A stretch of DNA of 64,000 bases from JANNOG01 sp031398915 (GTDB lineage Bacteria > Actinomycetota > Actinomycetes > Actinomycetales > JBBAYJ01): positions 1 to 64,000 of the forward strand of contig JANNOG010000032.1 in NCBI GenBank assembly GCA_031398915.1, written 5' to 3'. Below are positions 17,965-26,509 of this stretch, one piece after another. The notes beneath the pieces were generated by a model that saw only the letters and a program-made list of their open reading frames with translations, ran no database searches and had not been told where the DNA came from. Position numbers and translations under genes: made by a program. Position 1 is the first letter of the stretch; every line of letters starts with the position of its first letter.

Positions 17965-19015
17965 GCCCGCCGGGCGACGTCGCCAGGAGTGCCGGATCGA
18001 CCAGGATCTTGCCGTTGGCGGACCCGTCGGTCATGGCGAGGATCCCGCGCTCGACCAGATCGTCCAGCCCGATCACGCGCTCGACCAGTGGGCCGACGAA
18101 GTCCCGCTCGGCCAACAGGTCAAGGGCCTGCGGCAGGTCGACGTCGCATACGTGTGCCGCGCTGGTGAGCAGGTCGACCTCGCGAACCACCATCGAGGTC
18201 ACGTCGAGGGCCACGGGCTGGGCGGGTAGGCCGACCATGACCGCTCGTCCCCCCCGCGCGGTCGCGGCCACGGCCGCCGCCGCCGCTCCGGGTGCGCCGC
18301 TCGCCTCGATGACGACCGGCGCGCCGTCGCCCCCGGTGGCATCCACGATGGCGGTACGGAGGTCGCCCCCGCTGACATTGACCAGTTCGTCGGCGCCGAG
18401 GCCCGCCGCCTGGGCGAGTCGTCGGTCGTTGACGTCGAACGCCAGGACGCGTCCGGCGCCGTGTGCCCGTACGGCCGCGACGACGAATGCGCCGATCCCA
18501 CCCACACCGATGACGGCCACGGTGTCGCCCCGGCCGATGTCGCTTCGCCGGGCCGCGTGCAGGGCGACGGACAGCGGCTGGGCCAGCGCCGCGGCGTCGT
18601 CGCTGCATGCGTCCGGCACACGCCGACAGATGGTGGCGGGGGTCTCGACGAATTCGGCGAGACCACCGGGCAGCTGTTGGCCGAGGGTCAGGTACGAGGC
18701 ACACAGGTTGGTGCGCCCACCCCGACACCAGGCACAGCCACCGCACGCGACACCGGCACCGCTGACCACCCGCTCGCCGATGGCGAAACCGGTGACTCCC
18801 GCACCGACAGCCACGACCTCACCGACGAACTCGTGGCCGATGACCAGTGGGGTGTTGGCTGTGACATGTGGTCCGTGGGACCACTCCGAGGCGTCGGTGC
18901 CGCAGATCGCGGCTCGCCGGACGCGCAGGACGAGCGATCCCGCCCGCCCGGTGGTCGGGTCGGGCACGTCGTCGATGCGGACGTCGCGCCTGCCGTGATA
19001 GACGGCCGCCCTCAC
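17951..19015 (-). CDS. Zinc-dependent alcohol/polyol dehydrogenase (threonine/sorbitol dehydrogenase-like MDR)
   Basis: A 354-residue medium-chain dehydrogenase. Catalytic zinc ligands are Cys38 in AAICGTDASEW and His61-Glu62 in GHEFVGEVVAVG. The structural zinc loop has four cysteines at 91, 94, 97 and 105 in ACGGCAWCRGGRTNLC. The Rossmann motif VIGVGGIGAFV follows. It should oxidise a secondary alcohol with NAD+, in keeping with a catabolic operon. The GTG at 19015 would overlap, as GTGA, the stop of the upstream HIBADH-like gene if that gene's 10-bp duplication were removed; with the duplication the two genes are 39 bp apart, so coupling has been lost. Confidence 0.88.
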   Translation of the reverse strand: MRAAVYHGRRDVRIDDVPDPTTGRAGSLVLRVRRAAICGTDASEWSHGPHVTANTPLVIGHEFVGEVVAVGAGVTGFAIGERVVSGAGVACGGCAWCRGGRTNLCASYLTLGQQLPGGLAEFVETPATICRRVPDACSDDAAALAQPLSVALHAARRSDIGRGDTVAVIGVGGIGAFVVAAVRAHGAGRVLAFDVNDRRLAQAAGLGADELVNVSGGDLRTAIVDATGGDGAPVVIEASGAPGAAAAAVAATARGGRAVMVGLPAQPVALDVTSMVVREVDLLTSAAHVCDVDLPQALDLLAERDFVGPLVERVIGLDDLVERGILAMTDGSANGKILVDPALLATSPGGHARR

Positions 19016-19054
19016 GATTGCCGCGACAGGTCTCGCCCGACCGAGTCGACCAGG

Positions 19055-19951
19055 TCAGCCGGGTGCTGCAGGTCGCGCAACCACGTCAGGACCGCCGACA
19101 CGTCCGCGTCCGCCAACCCGTGGACCGACGTGGACCGACGTGGCGATCAGGGCGTCGCGGGTGAACACGGCGCCCGGCAGGTGCACCCCGGCGTCCGCCG
19201 CACAGGCCAACGCGAGGTCGAGGTCCTTGGTCAACATCCGCACCGACCCCTCGACCGGGGCGCCCGGATCGAGGAAGGCGGTGCGCTTGTAGTGCACGTA
19301 CGGCGAGGAGATGACGCTGGCCAGGAATACGTCGTAGGCCGCCGACGCGGTGATGCCGTGCGCCTCGGCGAACACGATCGCCTCCGCGATCGCGTGGTTG
19401 GTGAACGCGACGGCCGTGTTGACCGCCAGCTTGAGGGCCGAACCGGCGCCGATCGCTCCCACGTGGAACTGCATCCTGGTCAGGGCCCGCAGTAGCGGGA
19501 TCGCCCGGAGGTAGTCCGCCTCCGAGGCGCCGACCATGGTCGTGAGTTCGCCCTCACGGGCGAAGCTGACGCTGCCCGAGACGGGAGCGTCGACGATGGC
19601 CAGGTTGGGTGCACCCTGCGCCGCGTCCCGGATGTAGCCGGGCCCGACGGTGCTCATCGACACGTGGAGGTGGCCCGGAGAGGCGGTGCGCGCGATACCC
19701 ATATCGCCCGTCAGCGCGGACAACAGTGCCGCGCCGTCGGTGACCAGGCTCAACGACGCCGTGGCTGCACCCAGGTCGGCGGGGGAGGCGACCCGCGTGG
19801 CGCCGAGTTCGGTCAGCCCCGCGCCGGCGGCCGGGTCGGGATCGAAGAACGACACGGCGTGACCTGCCGCAAGCAGTCGCGTCATCATCGGCACGCCCAT
19901 CCGCCCGGCGCCCGCGAACCCGACGTGCATCGTGGCATCCACCCGTCTCAC
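19055..19951 (-). CDS. 3-hydroxyisobutyrate dehydrogenase-like NAD(P)-dependent oxidoreductase, C-terminus altered by a 10-bp duplication
   Basis: A beta-hydroxyacid dehydrogenase, 298 residues as it stands. The cofactor motif GFAGAGRMG is at residues 11-19, the substrate motif DAPVSGSV at 121-128 and catalytic Lys174 in SALKLAVNTA. After His274 the frame changes because of a perfect 10-bp tandem duplication (19121-19140). The present tail VGPRVGGRGRVGG is not family-like. Removing one copy gives a 309-residue protein whose end contains GLADADVSAVLTWLRDL, a normal C-terminal helix, and whose stop overlaps the next start as GTGA. The GTG at 19951 overlaps the FAH gene stop; an ATG eight codons in, at 19930, is an alternative. 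Loss of the final helices may weaken activity. Confidence 0.85.
   Translation of the reverse strand: MRRVDATMHVGFAGAGRMGVPMMTRLLAAGHAVSFFDPDPAAGAGLTELGATRVASPADLGAATASLSLVTDGAALLSALTGDMGIARTASPGHLHVSMSTVGPGYIRDAAQGAPNLAIVDAPVSGSVSFAREGELTTMVGASEADYLRAIPLLRALTRMQFHVGAIGAGSALKLAVNTAVAFTNHAIAEAIVFAEAHGITASAAYDVFLASVISSPYVHYKRTAFLDPGAPVEGSVRMLTKDLDLALACAADAGVHLPGAVFTRDALIATSVHVGPRVGGRGRVGGPDVVARPAAPG
19121..19140. repeat. Perfect 10-bp tandem duplication causing a frameshift
   Basis: TGGACCGACG occurs twice in direct succession on the plus strand inside the HIBADH-like gene. Ten is not a multiple of three, so the downstream frame shifts. Confidence 0.9.
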
Positions 19952-20880
19952 ACCACGACAGCTGGCTTGTCGGCGGCACTGCGTACCGGGGTGGCGACGG
20001 TGCCGACCCCCTCGATCTCGACCGTGACGACGTCTCCGGGGTGCAGGAAGACCGGCGGGGTGCGCTTGGATCCGACTCCGGCGGGGGTCCCGGTCGCGAT
20101 GATGTCACCGGGGACGAGGGTCATCACCCGTGAGATGTAGGCGATGGTCTCGGCGATCCTGAAGATCATCTTGCCGGTGGTGCCCGATTGCATGACCTCT
20201 CCGTTCACCAGGGTCTGGACCAGCAGGTCATGGGGGTCGGCGATCTCGTCGGTCGACACCAGCGTGGGCCCGCACGGGGCGAACCCGTCGAGGCTCTTGC
20301 CGGCGAGCCACTGCCCGGTGGCCCGTTGCAGGTCCCGGGCACTGACGTCGTTCATCACGGTGTACCCGGCGACGTACGTCATGGCGTCGGATTCGCTGAC
20401 CGATTCCGCGCGCCGACCGATGACCACCGCCAGCTCGCCCTCCCAGTCCACCTCGTCGCTGACGTCGGGGGTGGGCAGGAACAACGGCTCGGTCGGGCCG
20501 ATGAGGGCGTTGCGGTACTTCGCGAACAGCAGTGGGGACGGGGGTTCGGGTAGGCCGGCTTCCTCGGCGTGGTCGCTGTAGTTGAGGCCCAGGAGGACGA
20601 TCTTGTCGGGATCCGGAATGGGAGGTCCGATCAACAGGTCGGCACACTCGAGCACGGCCCCGGGGGTCGAGTCGCGCAGGTCGTCGGCGGCGGCGGCCAG
20701 TTCGGGCCAGTGACCCTGTGACCTCTCGACCACCTCGCGAACGGCGACGGGTGCGGGCGAGATGCCGGCTGAGCGGGCTGCGGCCTCGATGTCGACGACA
20801 CGCACGGGTCGGTCGCCGTCTCGCTCGACGACGAGTGCGCCGCGCCAGCCGTTGTCCGTGTGGTAACTGAGCAGACGCAT
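19948..20880 (-). CDS. Fumarylacetoacetate hydrolase family protein
   Basis: A 310-residue FAH-family enzyme. These metal-dependent proteins cleave C-C bonds in acylpyruvates or act as hydratases, dehydratases and decarboxylases in catabolic routes. The metal site is visible as DEVDWEGEL (residues 142-150, with Glu147 and Glu149) and Asp178 in MNDVSARDLQ. The block LNYSDHAEEAG at 99-109 is also conserved. Residues 1-90 form the usual variable N-terminal domain. GGAG lies before the ATG at 20880. It sits between the ABC permease and the HIBADH-like gene and overlaps the latter by GTGA. Substrate is unknown; a 2,4-diketo sugar acid or an aromatic ring-fission product fits the operon. Confidence 0.9.
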   Translation of the reverse strand: MRLLSYHTDNGWRGALVVERDGDRPVRVVDIEAAARSAGISPAPVAVREVVERSQGHWPELAAAADDLRDSTPGAVLECADLLIGPPIPDPDKIVLLGLNYSDHAEEAGLPEPPSPLLFAKYRNALIGPTEPLFLPTPDVSDEVDWEGELAVVIGRRAESVSESDAMTYVAGYTVMNDVSARDLQRATGQWLAGKSLDGFAPCGPTLVSTDEIADPHDLLVQTLVNGEVMQSGTTGKMIFRIAETIAYISRVMTLVPGDIIATGTPAGVGSKRTPPVFLHPGDVVTVEIEGVGTVATPVRSAADKPAVVV

Positions 20881-20939
20881 CTACTTCTCCATTTCGCTGG
20901 TGGGGCTGATGAGAGCTGCCGGGGCGGCAGGAACCCGGG

Positions 20940-21980
20940 TCAGAACCGCGCTCGCTCGGCTCGTGAGCGAGCCCGGTCCAGGTAGACCGCGACGACCAAG
21001 ATCGCTCCGGTGACGATCAGCTGCCAGCTGGTCGGTGCTCCGGCGAGTGAGAGCGAGTTGGACAGGACCGCGAGGAAGGCGACGCCGAGCGCGGCGCCCC
21101 AGATCGAGCCCACCCCGCCGGACAGCGCGATCCCGCCGAGCAGTGCCGCTGCCGCGGCGCCCAGCTCGATGTTGGTCCCCATGTTGGGGTCGGCGATGGT
21201 CGCTCGTCCGATCGTCATCACCGATGCCAGGGCGGCCAGCAGGCCGCTGATTCCGTAGACCGCCGCGATGATCCAACCCGAGCGCAGGCCCGAGAGTTCA
21301 CTCGCCTCACGATTGCCGCCCACGGCGTACACCGATCGGCCGAAGGTCGTGAACCGCAGGACGAAGAACAGGATGACCACGACGCCGACGCTGACCAGTA
21401 GCCCGATCGGCACCTGCTCGCCGATGATCGCCCGGTCACCCAGCGCGTTCGAGACGGGGTCGCCGTACATGTCGATCGTGTTCGTCTCGGTCCACAGGAA
21501 GACGAGGCCGCGATAGAACGAGAGCGTCCCGATCGTGACGACGAAGAAGGACATGTTCAGACGTCCGATCAGGACGCCGTTGACCGTGAATCCCACGATC
21601 GCCCCGAACGCCAGCGTGGTCAACAGGGCCGGACCACCGGGTACGTCAGACGTCACCAGCTTGGCGTACAACGTCCCGCTGAGGGCCAGCGTGGCACCTA
21701 TCGACAGGTCGACACCGCCGGTCAGCAGGACGATCGCCATCGCTGCCGCCACCAGCAGCGGAACGGCCATCGCGCGCCCGATTCCGGTCAGGTTGTTGGG
21801 TGAGGCGAAGGTCGGCTCGGTGAGCACCTGGAACAGCAGCAATGCGCCCAGCAGGACGCCGAGTCCGATGAACGGCCCCACCCTGCTGCCCAGCACGCCG
21901 GCGACGACGGACCTGCGAGGAGCGCGCCCCGGCCTCGCCGCCACCGGGGCGACACTCCGTGCCACGTCTGTGCGGCTCAT
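20940..21980 (-). CDS. Sugar-type ABC transporter permease (RbsC/BPD_transp_2 family)
   Basis: A 346-residue inner-membrane permease with about 8-10 hydrophobic helices. The block ATLALSGTLYAKLV and the sequence VMTIGRATIADPNMGTNIELGAAAAALLGG are typical of the RbsC/XylH branch, where the second is the conserved cytosolic loop that meets the ATPase. A positively charged N-terminus (residues 1-28) precedes the first helix. The ATG at 21980 overlaps the ATPase stop as ATGA. With the lipoprotein and ATPase it forms a complete monosaccharide-class importer. Confidence 0.92.
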   Translation of the reverse strand: MSRTDVARSVAPVAARPGRAPRRSVVAGVLGSRVGPFIGLGVLLGALLLFQVLTEPTFASPNNLTGIGRAMAVPLLVAAAMAIVLLTGGVDLSIGATLALSGTLYAKLVTSDVPGGPALLTTLAFGAIVGFTVNGVLIGRLNMSFFVVTIGTLSFYRGLVFLWTETNTIDMYGDPVSNALGDRAIIGEQVPIGLLVSVGVVVILFFVLRFTTFGRSVYAVGGNREASELSGLRSGWIIAAVYGISGLLAALASVMTIGRATIADPNMGTNIELGAAAAALLGGIALSGGVGSIWGAALGVAFLAVLSNSLSLAGAPTSWQLIVTGAILVVAVYLDRARSRAERARF

Positions 21981-23590
21981 GCCGACACCGTCCGATCGTC
22001 TAGACCTGCGAATGCCATACGGGTGATGGACTCTTCCGTCGCCTCGTCACCGTCGATCTCGCCGACGACCCGGCCTGCCGCCATGACGACTATCCGGTCG
22101 CTCAACCGCAGCAGTTCCAGCAGTTCGGACGAGAACACCAGCACGCCCACGCCGGCGGCTGCCAGCGAGTCGATCAGCTGGTACAGCTCGGCCTTGGCGC
22201 CGACGTCGACGCCGCGTGTCGGTTCGTCCAGCAGCAGCAGCTTGGGTTTGGTGGCCAGCCATTTGCCGATCACGACCTTCTGCTGGTTGCCGCCGGACAG
22301 CGCATCGGTGAGGGTCCTCGGCGACGGCACCCGGATCGACAGGCGGTCGATGGCATCGCGGGCAACCACCCGTTCGCGGGCGGAGTCGCTGATGCCGAGG
22401 CGAGCCGTGGCGGCCCACGTCGTCATCGTGACGTTGTCGTGGACGGTCGCGCCGAGGACCAGGCCCTGGCCCTTGCGATCCTCGGGCACGAAGCCGACAC
22501 CAGCCGCGATGGCCTGACGGGCCGAGCGCAGCCGGACCTCCTCGCCGTCGATCTGAATGCTCCCGCGGTGCGGAACCAGGCCGAACAGTGCCCGAGCCAG
22601 AGTGGAGCGGCCGGCACCGGCCTGACCGGCGACACCGACGACCTCGCCACGGCCGACGTCCAGGTCGACGTCGCGCAGTTTGGTGCTGGTCAGGCCTCTC
22701 ACCCGCAGGACCGGCCCCCGCAGTATCGGCACCTGATCGGTGGTGGCCGGATCGCCACCCTCGGCCGGGCCGGGTGTGTCCCGCCGGATGCGTTCGAACA
22801 CCGACGACAGCTCACGCCCGACCATCAGACTGACCAGCTGAGCCTCGTCGAGCGCCTCGATGGCGCGCTCGCCGACCAGGTGCCCGTCACGGAGCACCGC
22901 CACCCGGTCGCAGAGCTCGAAGTACTCGCGCAGCCGGTGGGTGATCAGTACCACCAGTGTTCCGTCGTCGCGCAGCGCGCGGACCAGTCCGAAGACCCGG
23001 GCGACCTGGGTCTCGGTCAGCGAGGCGGTCGGCTCGTCCAGGATGAGGACGTCGGGCCGCCGGCTGATCATCTTGCCGATGGCCACCATGTGTTGGGTGT
23101 TCAGTGCCAGAGCGCCCAGCCGGGCGCCGGGGGCGATGTCCAGGCCCAGGTCGTCGAGGATCTCCCTCGCCTGTCGGTGAGCCGCCTGCCATCGCACGAC
23201 TCCGAGGCGGCGCGGCATTCGAGGGCCCAACAGGTTCTCGGTGACGCACATCTCGGGGTGGACCGCGACCTCCTGTGCGGTCAGGGCGACACCCGCCCTG
23301 AGTGCCGCGGCCGCCGAACTCCAGCGGACCTCCGCGCCTCGCAGCCGGATCGTGCCTGCGTCGGGGCTGTACCGCCCCGCGAGGATCTTCATCAGGGTCG
23401 ACTTCCCGGAGCCGTTCTCGCCGGCCAGGCCCACGATCTCGCCGGCCCGCAGGGCGAGCGTCACCGAGCTCAGTGCCTGCACGCCCGGGAACCTCTTGTC
23501 GATCGCGTCCACCTCCACCAGGGGCAGGTTCGCCCTGATGGAGGTGACGAGCGATGTCGCCGATTCAGGCGTCGCTGGGTTCGTCGACAT
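21977..23590 (-). CDS. Sugar-type ABC transporter ATP-binding protein (RbsA-like, two ATPase domains)
   Basis: A 537-residue fusion of two ABC ATPase domains that powers import. The first Walker A GENGSGKST is at residues 57-65. Its signature region is degenerate (LALNTQHMVAIGKM), as is usual in the first half of RbsA proteins. The second half has Walker A GQAGAGRST, signature LSGGNQQKVVIGKWLA and Walker B KLLLLDEPTRGVDVGAK. I start at the ATG at 23590, 13 bases after the SBP stop; an open frame upstream overlaps the SBP and is not family-like. The gene lies between the lipoprotein and permease genes. Confidence 0.92.
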   Translation of the reverse strand: MSTNPATPESATSLVTSIRANLPLVEVDAIDKRFPGVQALSSVTLALRAGEIVGLAGENGSGKSTLMKILAGRYSPDAGTIRLRGAEVRWSSAAAALRAGVALTAQEVAVHPEMCVTENLLGPRMPRRLGVVRWQAAHRQAREILDDLGLDIAPGARLGALALNTQHMVAIGKMISRRPDVLILDEPTASLTETQVARVFGLVRALRDDGTLVVLITHRLREYFELCDRVAVLRDGHLVGERAIEALDEAQLVSLMVGRELSSVFERIRRDTPGPAEGGDPATTDQVPILRGPVLRVRGLTSTKLRDVDLDVGRGEVVGVAGQAGAGRSTLARALFGLVPHRGSIQIDGEEVRLRSARQAIAAGVGFVPEDRKGQGLVLGATVHDNVTMTTWAATARLGISDSARERVVARDAIDRLSIRVPSPRTLTDALSGGNQQKVVIGKWLATKPKLLLLDEPTRGVDVGAKAELYQLIDSLAAAGVGVLVFSSELLELLRLSDRIVVMAAGRVVGEIDGDEATEESITRMAFAGLDDRTVSA

Positions 23591-23603
23591 CACGGTGATC
23601 GCC

Positions 23604-24815
23604 CTAGGACTGTTCCGGGCAACCCGGGAGGTCGTCCCCCGGAACGAGGTTGTCCTCACCGGTCGAGATGAGATCCGGGTCCAGCAGCGACGTGTCCTCG
23701 CCCGCCCGGATGCTCTCCAGCAGGGCTTCGTTGCCCGGCGCCTCGGCGATGCTCTCGACGTCGTAGCACTTCGGCCACACCACGGTGACCGGCGGCGGAT
23801 CGGTGTCCTCGCCGGTGACGTACGCGATCATCTGCTTGGTGATGATCTGACCCAGGACGACGGGCTGGAAGTCCCAGGACACGTCGAGGCGGCCCTGGGT
23901 GAGGGCGTCCACGCCGTCGGGGGCGAGGTTGTAGCCCGCGATCACCAGATCATCACGCACCCCGAGGGACTCGGCGGCCTGCGAACCACCGACCGACGTG
24001 GGGTCGTTGTACCCCGCGATGGCCACTGTGTCCGGGTTGCTGAGCAGCGCCGGCTCGGCTGTGAGGCGGGCTCCGGCGACGTCGTCCGTGGCGTTCTGGT
24101 AGACGACGACCTCGAGGTTTCCGCCGCTGCACTCGGCGATGTTCTCTTCGAACTTCTCCTTGAGGAACTGCAGGCTGGGGATCGGCAGGCCGTAGTCGCC
24201 GTAGAGCACGGTGCCCCCGTCGGGGCGTGCTTCGCACAGGTACTCAGCGGCCTGCTTGGCCTGGAGCTCGCGACCGGCGACGACCGACGAGACGATGTCC
24301 GTATTGGCCACGTCGGTGTTGTCGAAGGTGAACACCGGGATCCCCGCCGCCGCGGCGCGGGAGATGGGGGCGCTTGCGGCGTTCTGGTCCACGGCCCAGA
24401 CGCCCAGGGCGTCGACATCCTCCGCGATCAACTGGTCGATGTTGCTGATCATGGCGTCGACCGGATTCGTTCCACTGGCGCCGCCCCACTCGAGCACGAT
24501 GGTCTCGGCACCGGCCGCCTCCGCTTCGGCCTTGACGGCCTCCAGCACGGCGCAGATGGTCGGGTTGGCACAGTTGGTCACGGCGACGAAGCCGATGGTG
24601 AGGCCCTCGCCGGGCAGGGCGGCGTCGGGTGCTGGAGCATTCGGGTCGCTGGATTCGGCGGCGGGAGCCGCGGCCGAGTCCGGCGCCGGGTCGGCCGAGG
24701 TGTCGGAGTCGCCCGAGCCACAGGCGGCGAGGGCGATCATGAGACCGATGCAGACGGGTGCTGTGACAGAGCGGGACGCACCGGCGAGCCGGCGACGGCG
24801 GGGGTGGGTGGTCAT
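23604..24815 (-). CDS. Sugar-type ABC transporter substrate-binding lipoprotein
   Basis: A 403-residue periplasmic-binding-protein-like lipoprotein of the RbsB class. The signal peptide has RRRR near the start, a hydrophobic stretch and the lipobox LAAC with Cys32, followed by an acidic Ala/Pro/Ser-rich linker. Hinge and ligand blocks such as DAMISNIDQLIAEDVDALGV, GIPVFTFDNTDVA and VAIAGYNDPTSVG are typical of the family. It is the first gene of the catabolic operon, with GGAGGAA six bases before the ATG. The ligand is not necessarily a sugar: relatives bind autoinducer-2, polyols, nucleosides and aromatic acids. Confidence 0.92.
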   Translation of the reverse strand: MTTHPRRRRLAGASRSVTAPVCIGLMIALAACGSGDSDTSADPAPDSAAAPAAESSDPNAPAPDAALPGEGLTIGFVAVTNCANPTICAVLEAVKAEAEAAGAETIVLEWGGASGTNPVDAMISNIDQLIAEDVDALGVWAVDQNAASAPISRAAAAGIPVFTFDNTDVANTDIVSSVVAGRELQAKQAAEYLCEARPDGGTVLYGDYGLPIPSLQFLKEKFEENIAECSGGNLEVVVYQNATDDVAGARLTAEPALLSNPDTVAIAGYNDPTSVGGSQAAESLGVRDDLVIAGYNLAPDGVDALTQGRLDVSWDFQPVVLGQIITKQMIAYVTGEDTDPPPVTVVWPKCYDVESIAEAPGNEALLESIRAGEDTSLLDPDLISTGEDNLVPGDDLPGCPEQS

Positions 24816-24990
24816 GACGTCTTCCTCCAGTGCCCCGTTACGACGTTGTGGGGGCGCGTCACCATTAATCGCTCAGACAGGCCGCCTGGAAATATCTCGG
24901 ATCACACAACTTCAGTGATTATTTTGTCTTCTACGACAACGCAGGGTGTGTCACAGTGCACATCCCGACCCTCGATGACGAGAGAAGGAC
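24816..24990. promoter_or_regulatory. Divergent control region between the importer operon and the amidohydrolase gene
   Basis: This 175-bp gap is visibly more AT-rich than its surroundings around 24890-24935. It holds the SBP ribosome site, an ATCAC-N9-GTGAT dyad at 24901-24919, the TTGTC-N6-GACAA dyad and the amidohydrolase ribosome site (AGAAGGAC). Confidence 0.6.
24924..24939. promoter_or_regulatory. Candidate operator TTGTC-N6-GACAA
   Basis: A perfect 5-bp dyad with a six-base centre. A related dyad TGTC-N6-GACA stands in the divergent promoter of the two regulator genes at 28289-28302. Confidence 0.45.
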
Positions 24991-26424
24991 ATGGTGACCG
25001 TCGATCGCTCGGACCACGATCCCGCCGCCCCGGCGACGCTCGACGCCCTGCAGCGCTCCGTAGGCGACGCCGATCGTCGAATCCTGGTCCGCGGTGCGAC
25101 CGTGTTGTCGATGGACCCAGAGGTGGGGGACTTCGCCTGCGCCGATGTGCTGGTCCGGGGCCGTCACATAGCAGCGGTCGGGCCGGAGGTCGGCGCGCTG
25201 GCGGGCGAGGGTGCGATCGTGGTCGACGCCTCGGGGATGATCGTGATGCCGGGTATGCACGACACGCATCGCCACTGTTGGCAGGGCCAACTCCGTCGCC
25301 TCATCGCGGGGGCGGACCTTGCCGAGTACATCGCCACGGTCCACCTCAACATCGGCCCGCACTACCTTCCCGAAGACGTCTACGCGGGCGGGCTCATCTC
25401 GGCTCTCGGCGCCCTCGATTCGGGCGTCACGTCAGTTCTGGACTTCTCGCACAATTCTCGCTCCGATCGGCACTCCGACGCCGCGCTGCAGGCGTCCGCC
25501 GACGCGGGGATCCGCACCGTCCACGCCTACGGGCCGCCTCTGGTCGGTGAGTGGGATCGGCAGTGGCCGCAGGACGTGCTGCGGCTCCAGGCCACGTACT
25601 CCGGCCACTCGCACCCGCTGACGACGATGCGGCTGGCCGTCTACGGGTCGACGGACCTGGGCGGCCCGACCGTCGCGCTCACGCCTGAGACCGTGTCGTT
25701 CGCTCGCGGTCTGGGCATCGGCATCGTGGCGGACGCCGTGTTCGGGCCGGTGGCGTCGGACATGGTCGTCCAGTTGGGCCGTGCCGGGTTGCTGGGCCCC
25801 GACGTCACCCTGATCCACTGCACCGGGATCAGCGACGAGGCGTGGGACCTGATCGCCGAGTCCGGGACCCAGGTGTCGTTGTGTCCCACCTCCGATCCGC
25901 AGGTGGGCTGCATGTCGGCTGTCCCCCCGATCCAGCGGGCGCTCGACCACGGGGTGCGACCGGGGTTGTCGGTGGACGTCGAATGCTGCCTGAGTACGAG
26001 CATGTTCGCCCAGATGCAGGCGGTGTACACGATTCAGCGGATGGGTGTGTTCAGCCGTCGATTCGACGGTGCCCCCGCTCCCGCGCCGCTGTCCATCCGC
26101 GAGACGTTGCTGATGGCCACCGCATACGGGGCCAGCGTCAACGGTCTGGGCGACACCGTCGGGACCCTCACCCCCGGCAAGGAGGCCGACCTCGTGTTCA
26201 TCGATGCCGAGGACTGGAACACGACACCGCTCAATCACGCGATGGGCACGGTCGTCCTGGGTGCAGACACCCGCAACGTCGACTCGGTCTTCGTGGCGGG
26301 TGACGCTCGCAAGTGGCGGGGCACGATGGTGGGTCACGACCTCGCCGCCGTGCGTGCGACGGTCGCGGCCTCCCGCGACAGGTTGCTGGCTGCGAGCGGC
26401 CTCGATCTGGGGATTTTTCGCTGA
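24991..26424 (+). CDS. Amidohydrolase family protein (ATZ/TRZ-type deaminase/hydrolase)
   Basis: A 477-residue metal-dependent amidohydrolase of the type that deaminates or dechlorinates N-heterocycles. The N-terminal beta domain (about 30-85) is followed by the barrel. The first metal motif is HDTHRH with His93 and His95; His276 in LIHCTG and Asp329 in LSVDVECC are in place. The beta-5 position that normally carries a metal-binding histidine reads IVADAVFG (residues 245-252), apparently with Asp248 instead. AAGGAC stands before the ATG at 24991. It is divergent from the importer operon, so the imported compound may be its substrate. Confidence 0.85.
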   Translation: MVTVDRSDHDPAAPATLDALQRSVGDADRRILVRGATVLSMDPEVGDFACADVLVRGRHIAAVGPEVGALAGEGAIVVDASGMIVMPGMHDTHRHCWQGQLRRLIAGADLAEYIATVHLNIGPHYLPEDVYAGGLISALGALDSGVTSVLDFSHNSRSDRHSDAALQASADAGIRTVHAYGPPLVGEWDRQWPQDVLRLQATYSGHSHPLTTMRLAVYGSTDLGGPTVALTPETVSFARGLGIGIVADAVFGPVASDMVVQLGRAGLLGPDVTLIHCTGISDEAWDLIAESGTQVSLCPTSDPQVGCMSAVPPIQRALDHGVRPGLSVDVECCLSTSMFAQMQAVYTIQRMGVFSRRFDGAPAPAPLSIRETLLMATAYGASVNGLGDTVGTLTPGKEADLVFIDAEDWNTTPLNHAMGTVVLGADTRNVDSVFVAGDARKWRGTMVGHDLAAVRATVAASRDRLLAASGLDLGIFR

Positions 26425-26466
26425 CGACCGGCCGGGCAGGCCAGGCGTTCCCGCGGCTCGGCCGGG

Positions 26467-26496
26467 CACGCGCGGGCCGGACACGCGCGGGCCGGG
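26467..26496. repeat. 15-bp tandem repeat, two copies, between convergent genes
   Basis: CACGCGCGGGCCGG plus one base is repeated with a 15-bp period in the 85-bp gap between the amidohydrolase and the regulator. GGCCGGGCA also recurs around it. No T-run terminator is visible. Confidence 0.6.
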
Positions 26497-26509
26497 CAGA
26501 GGCGGCGGG

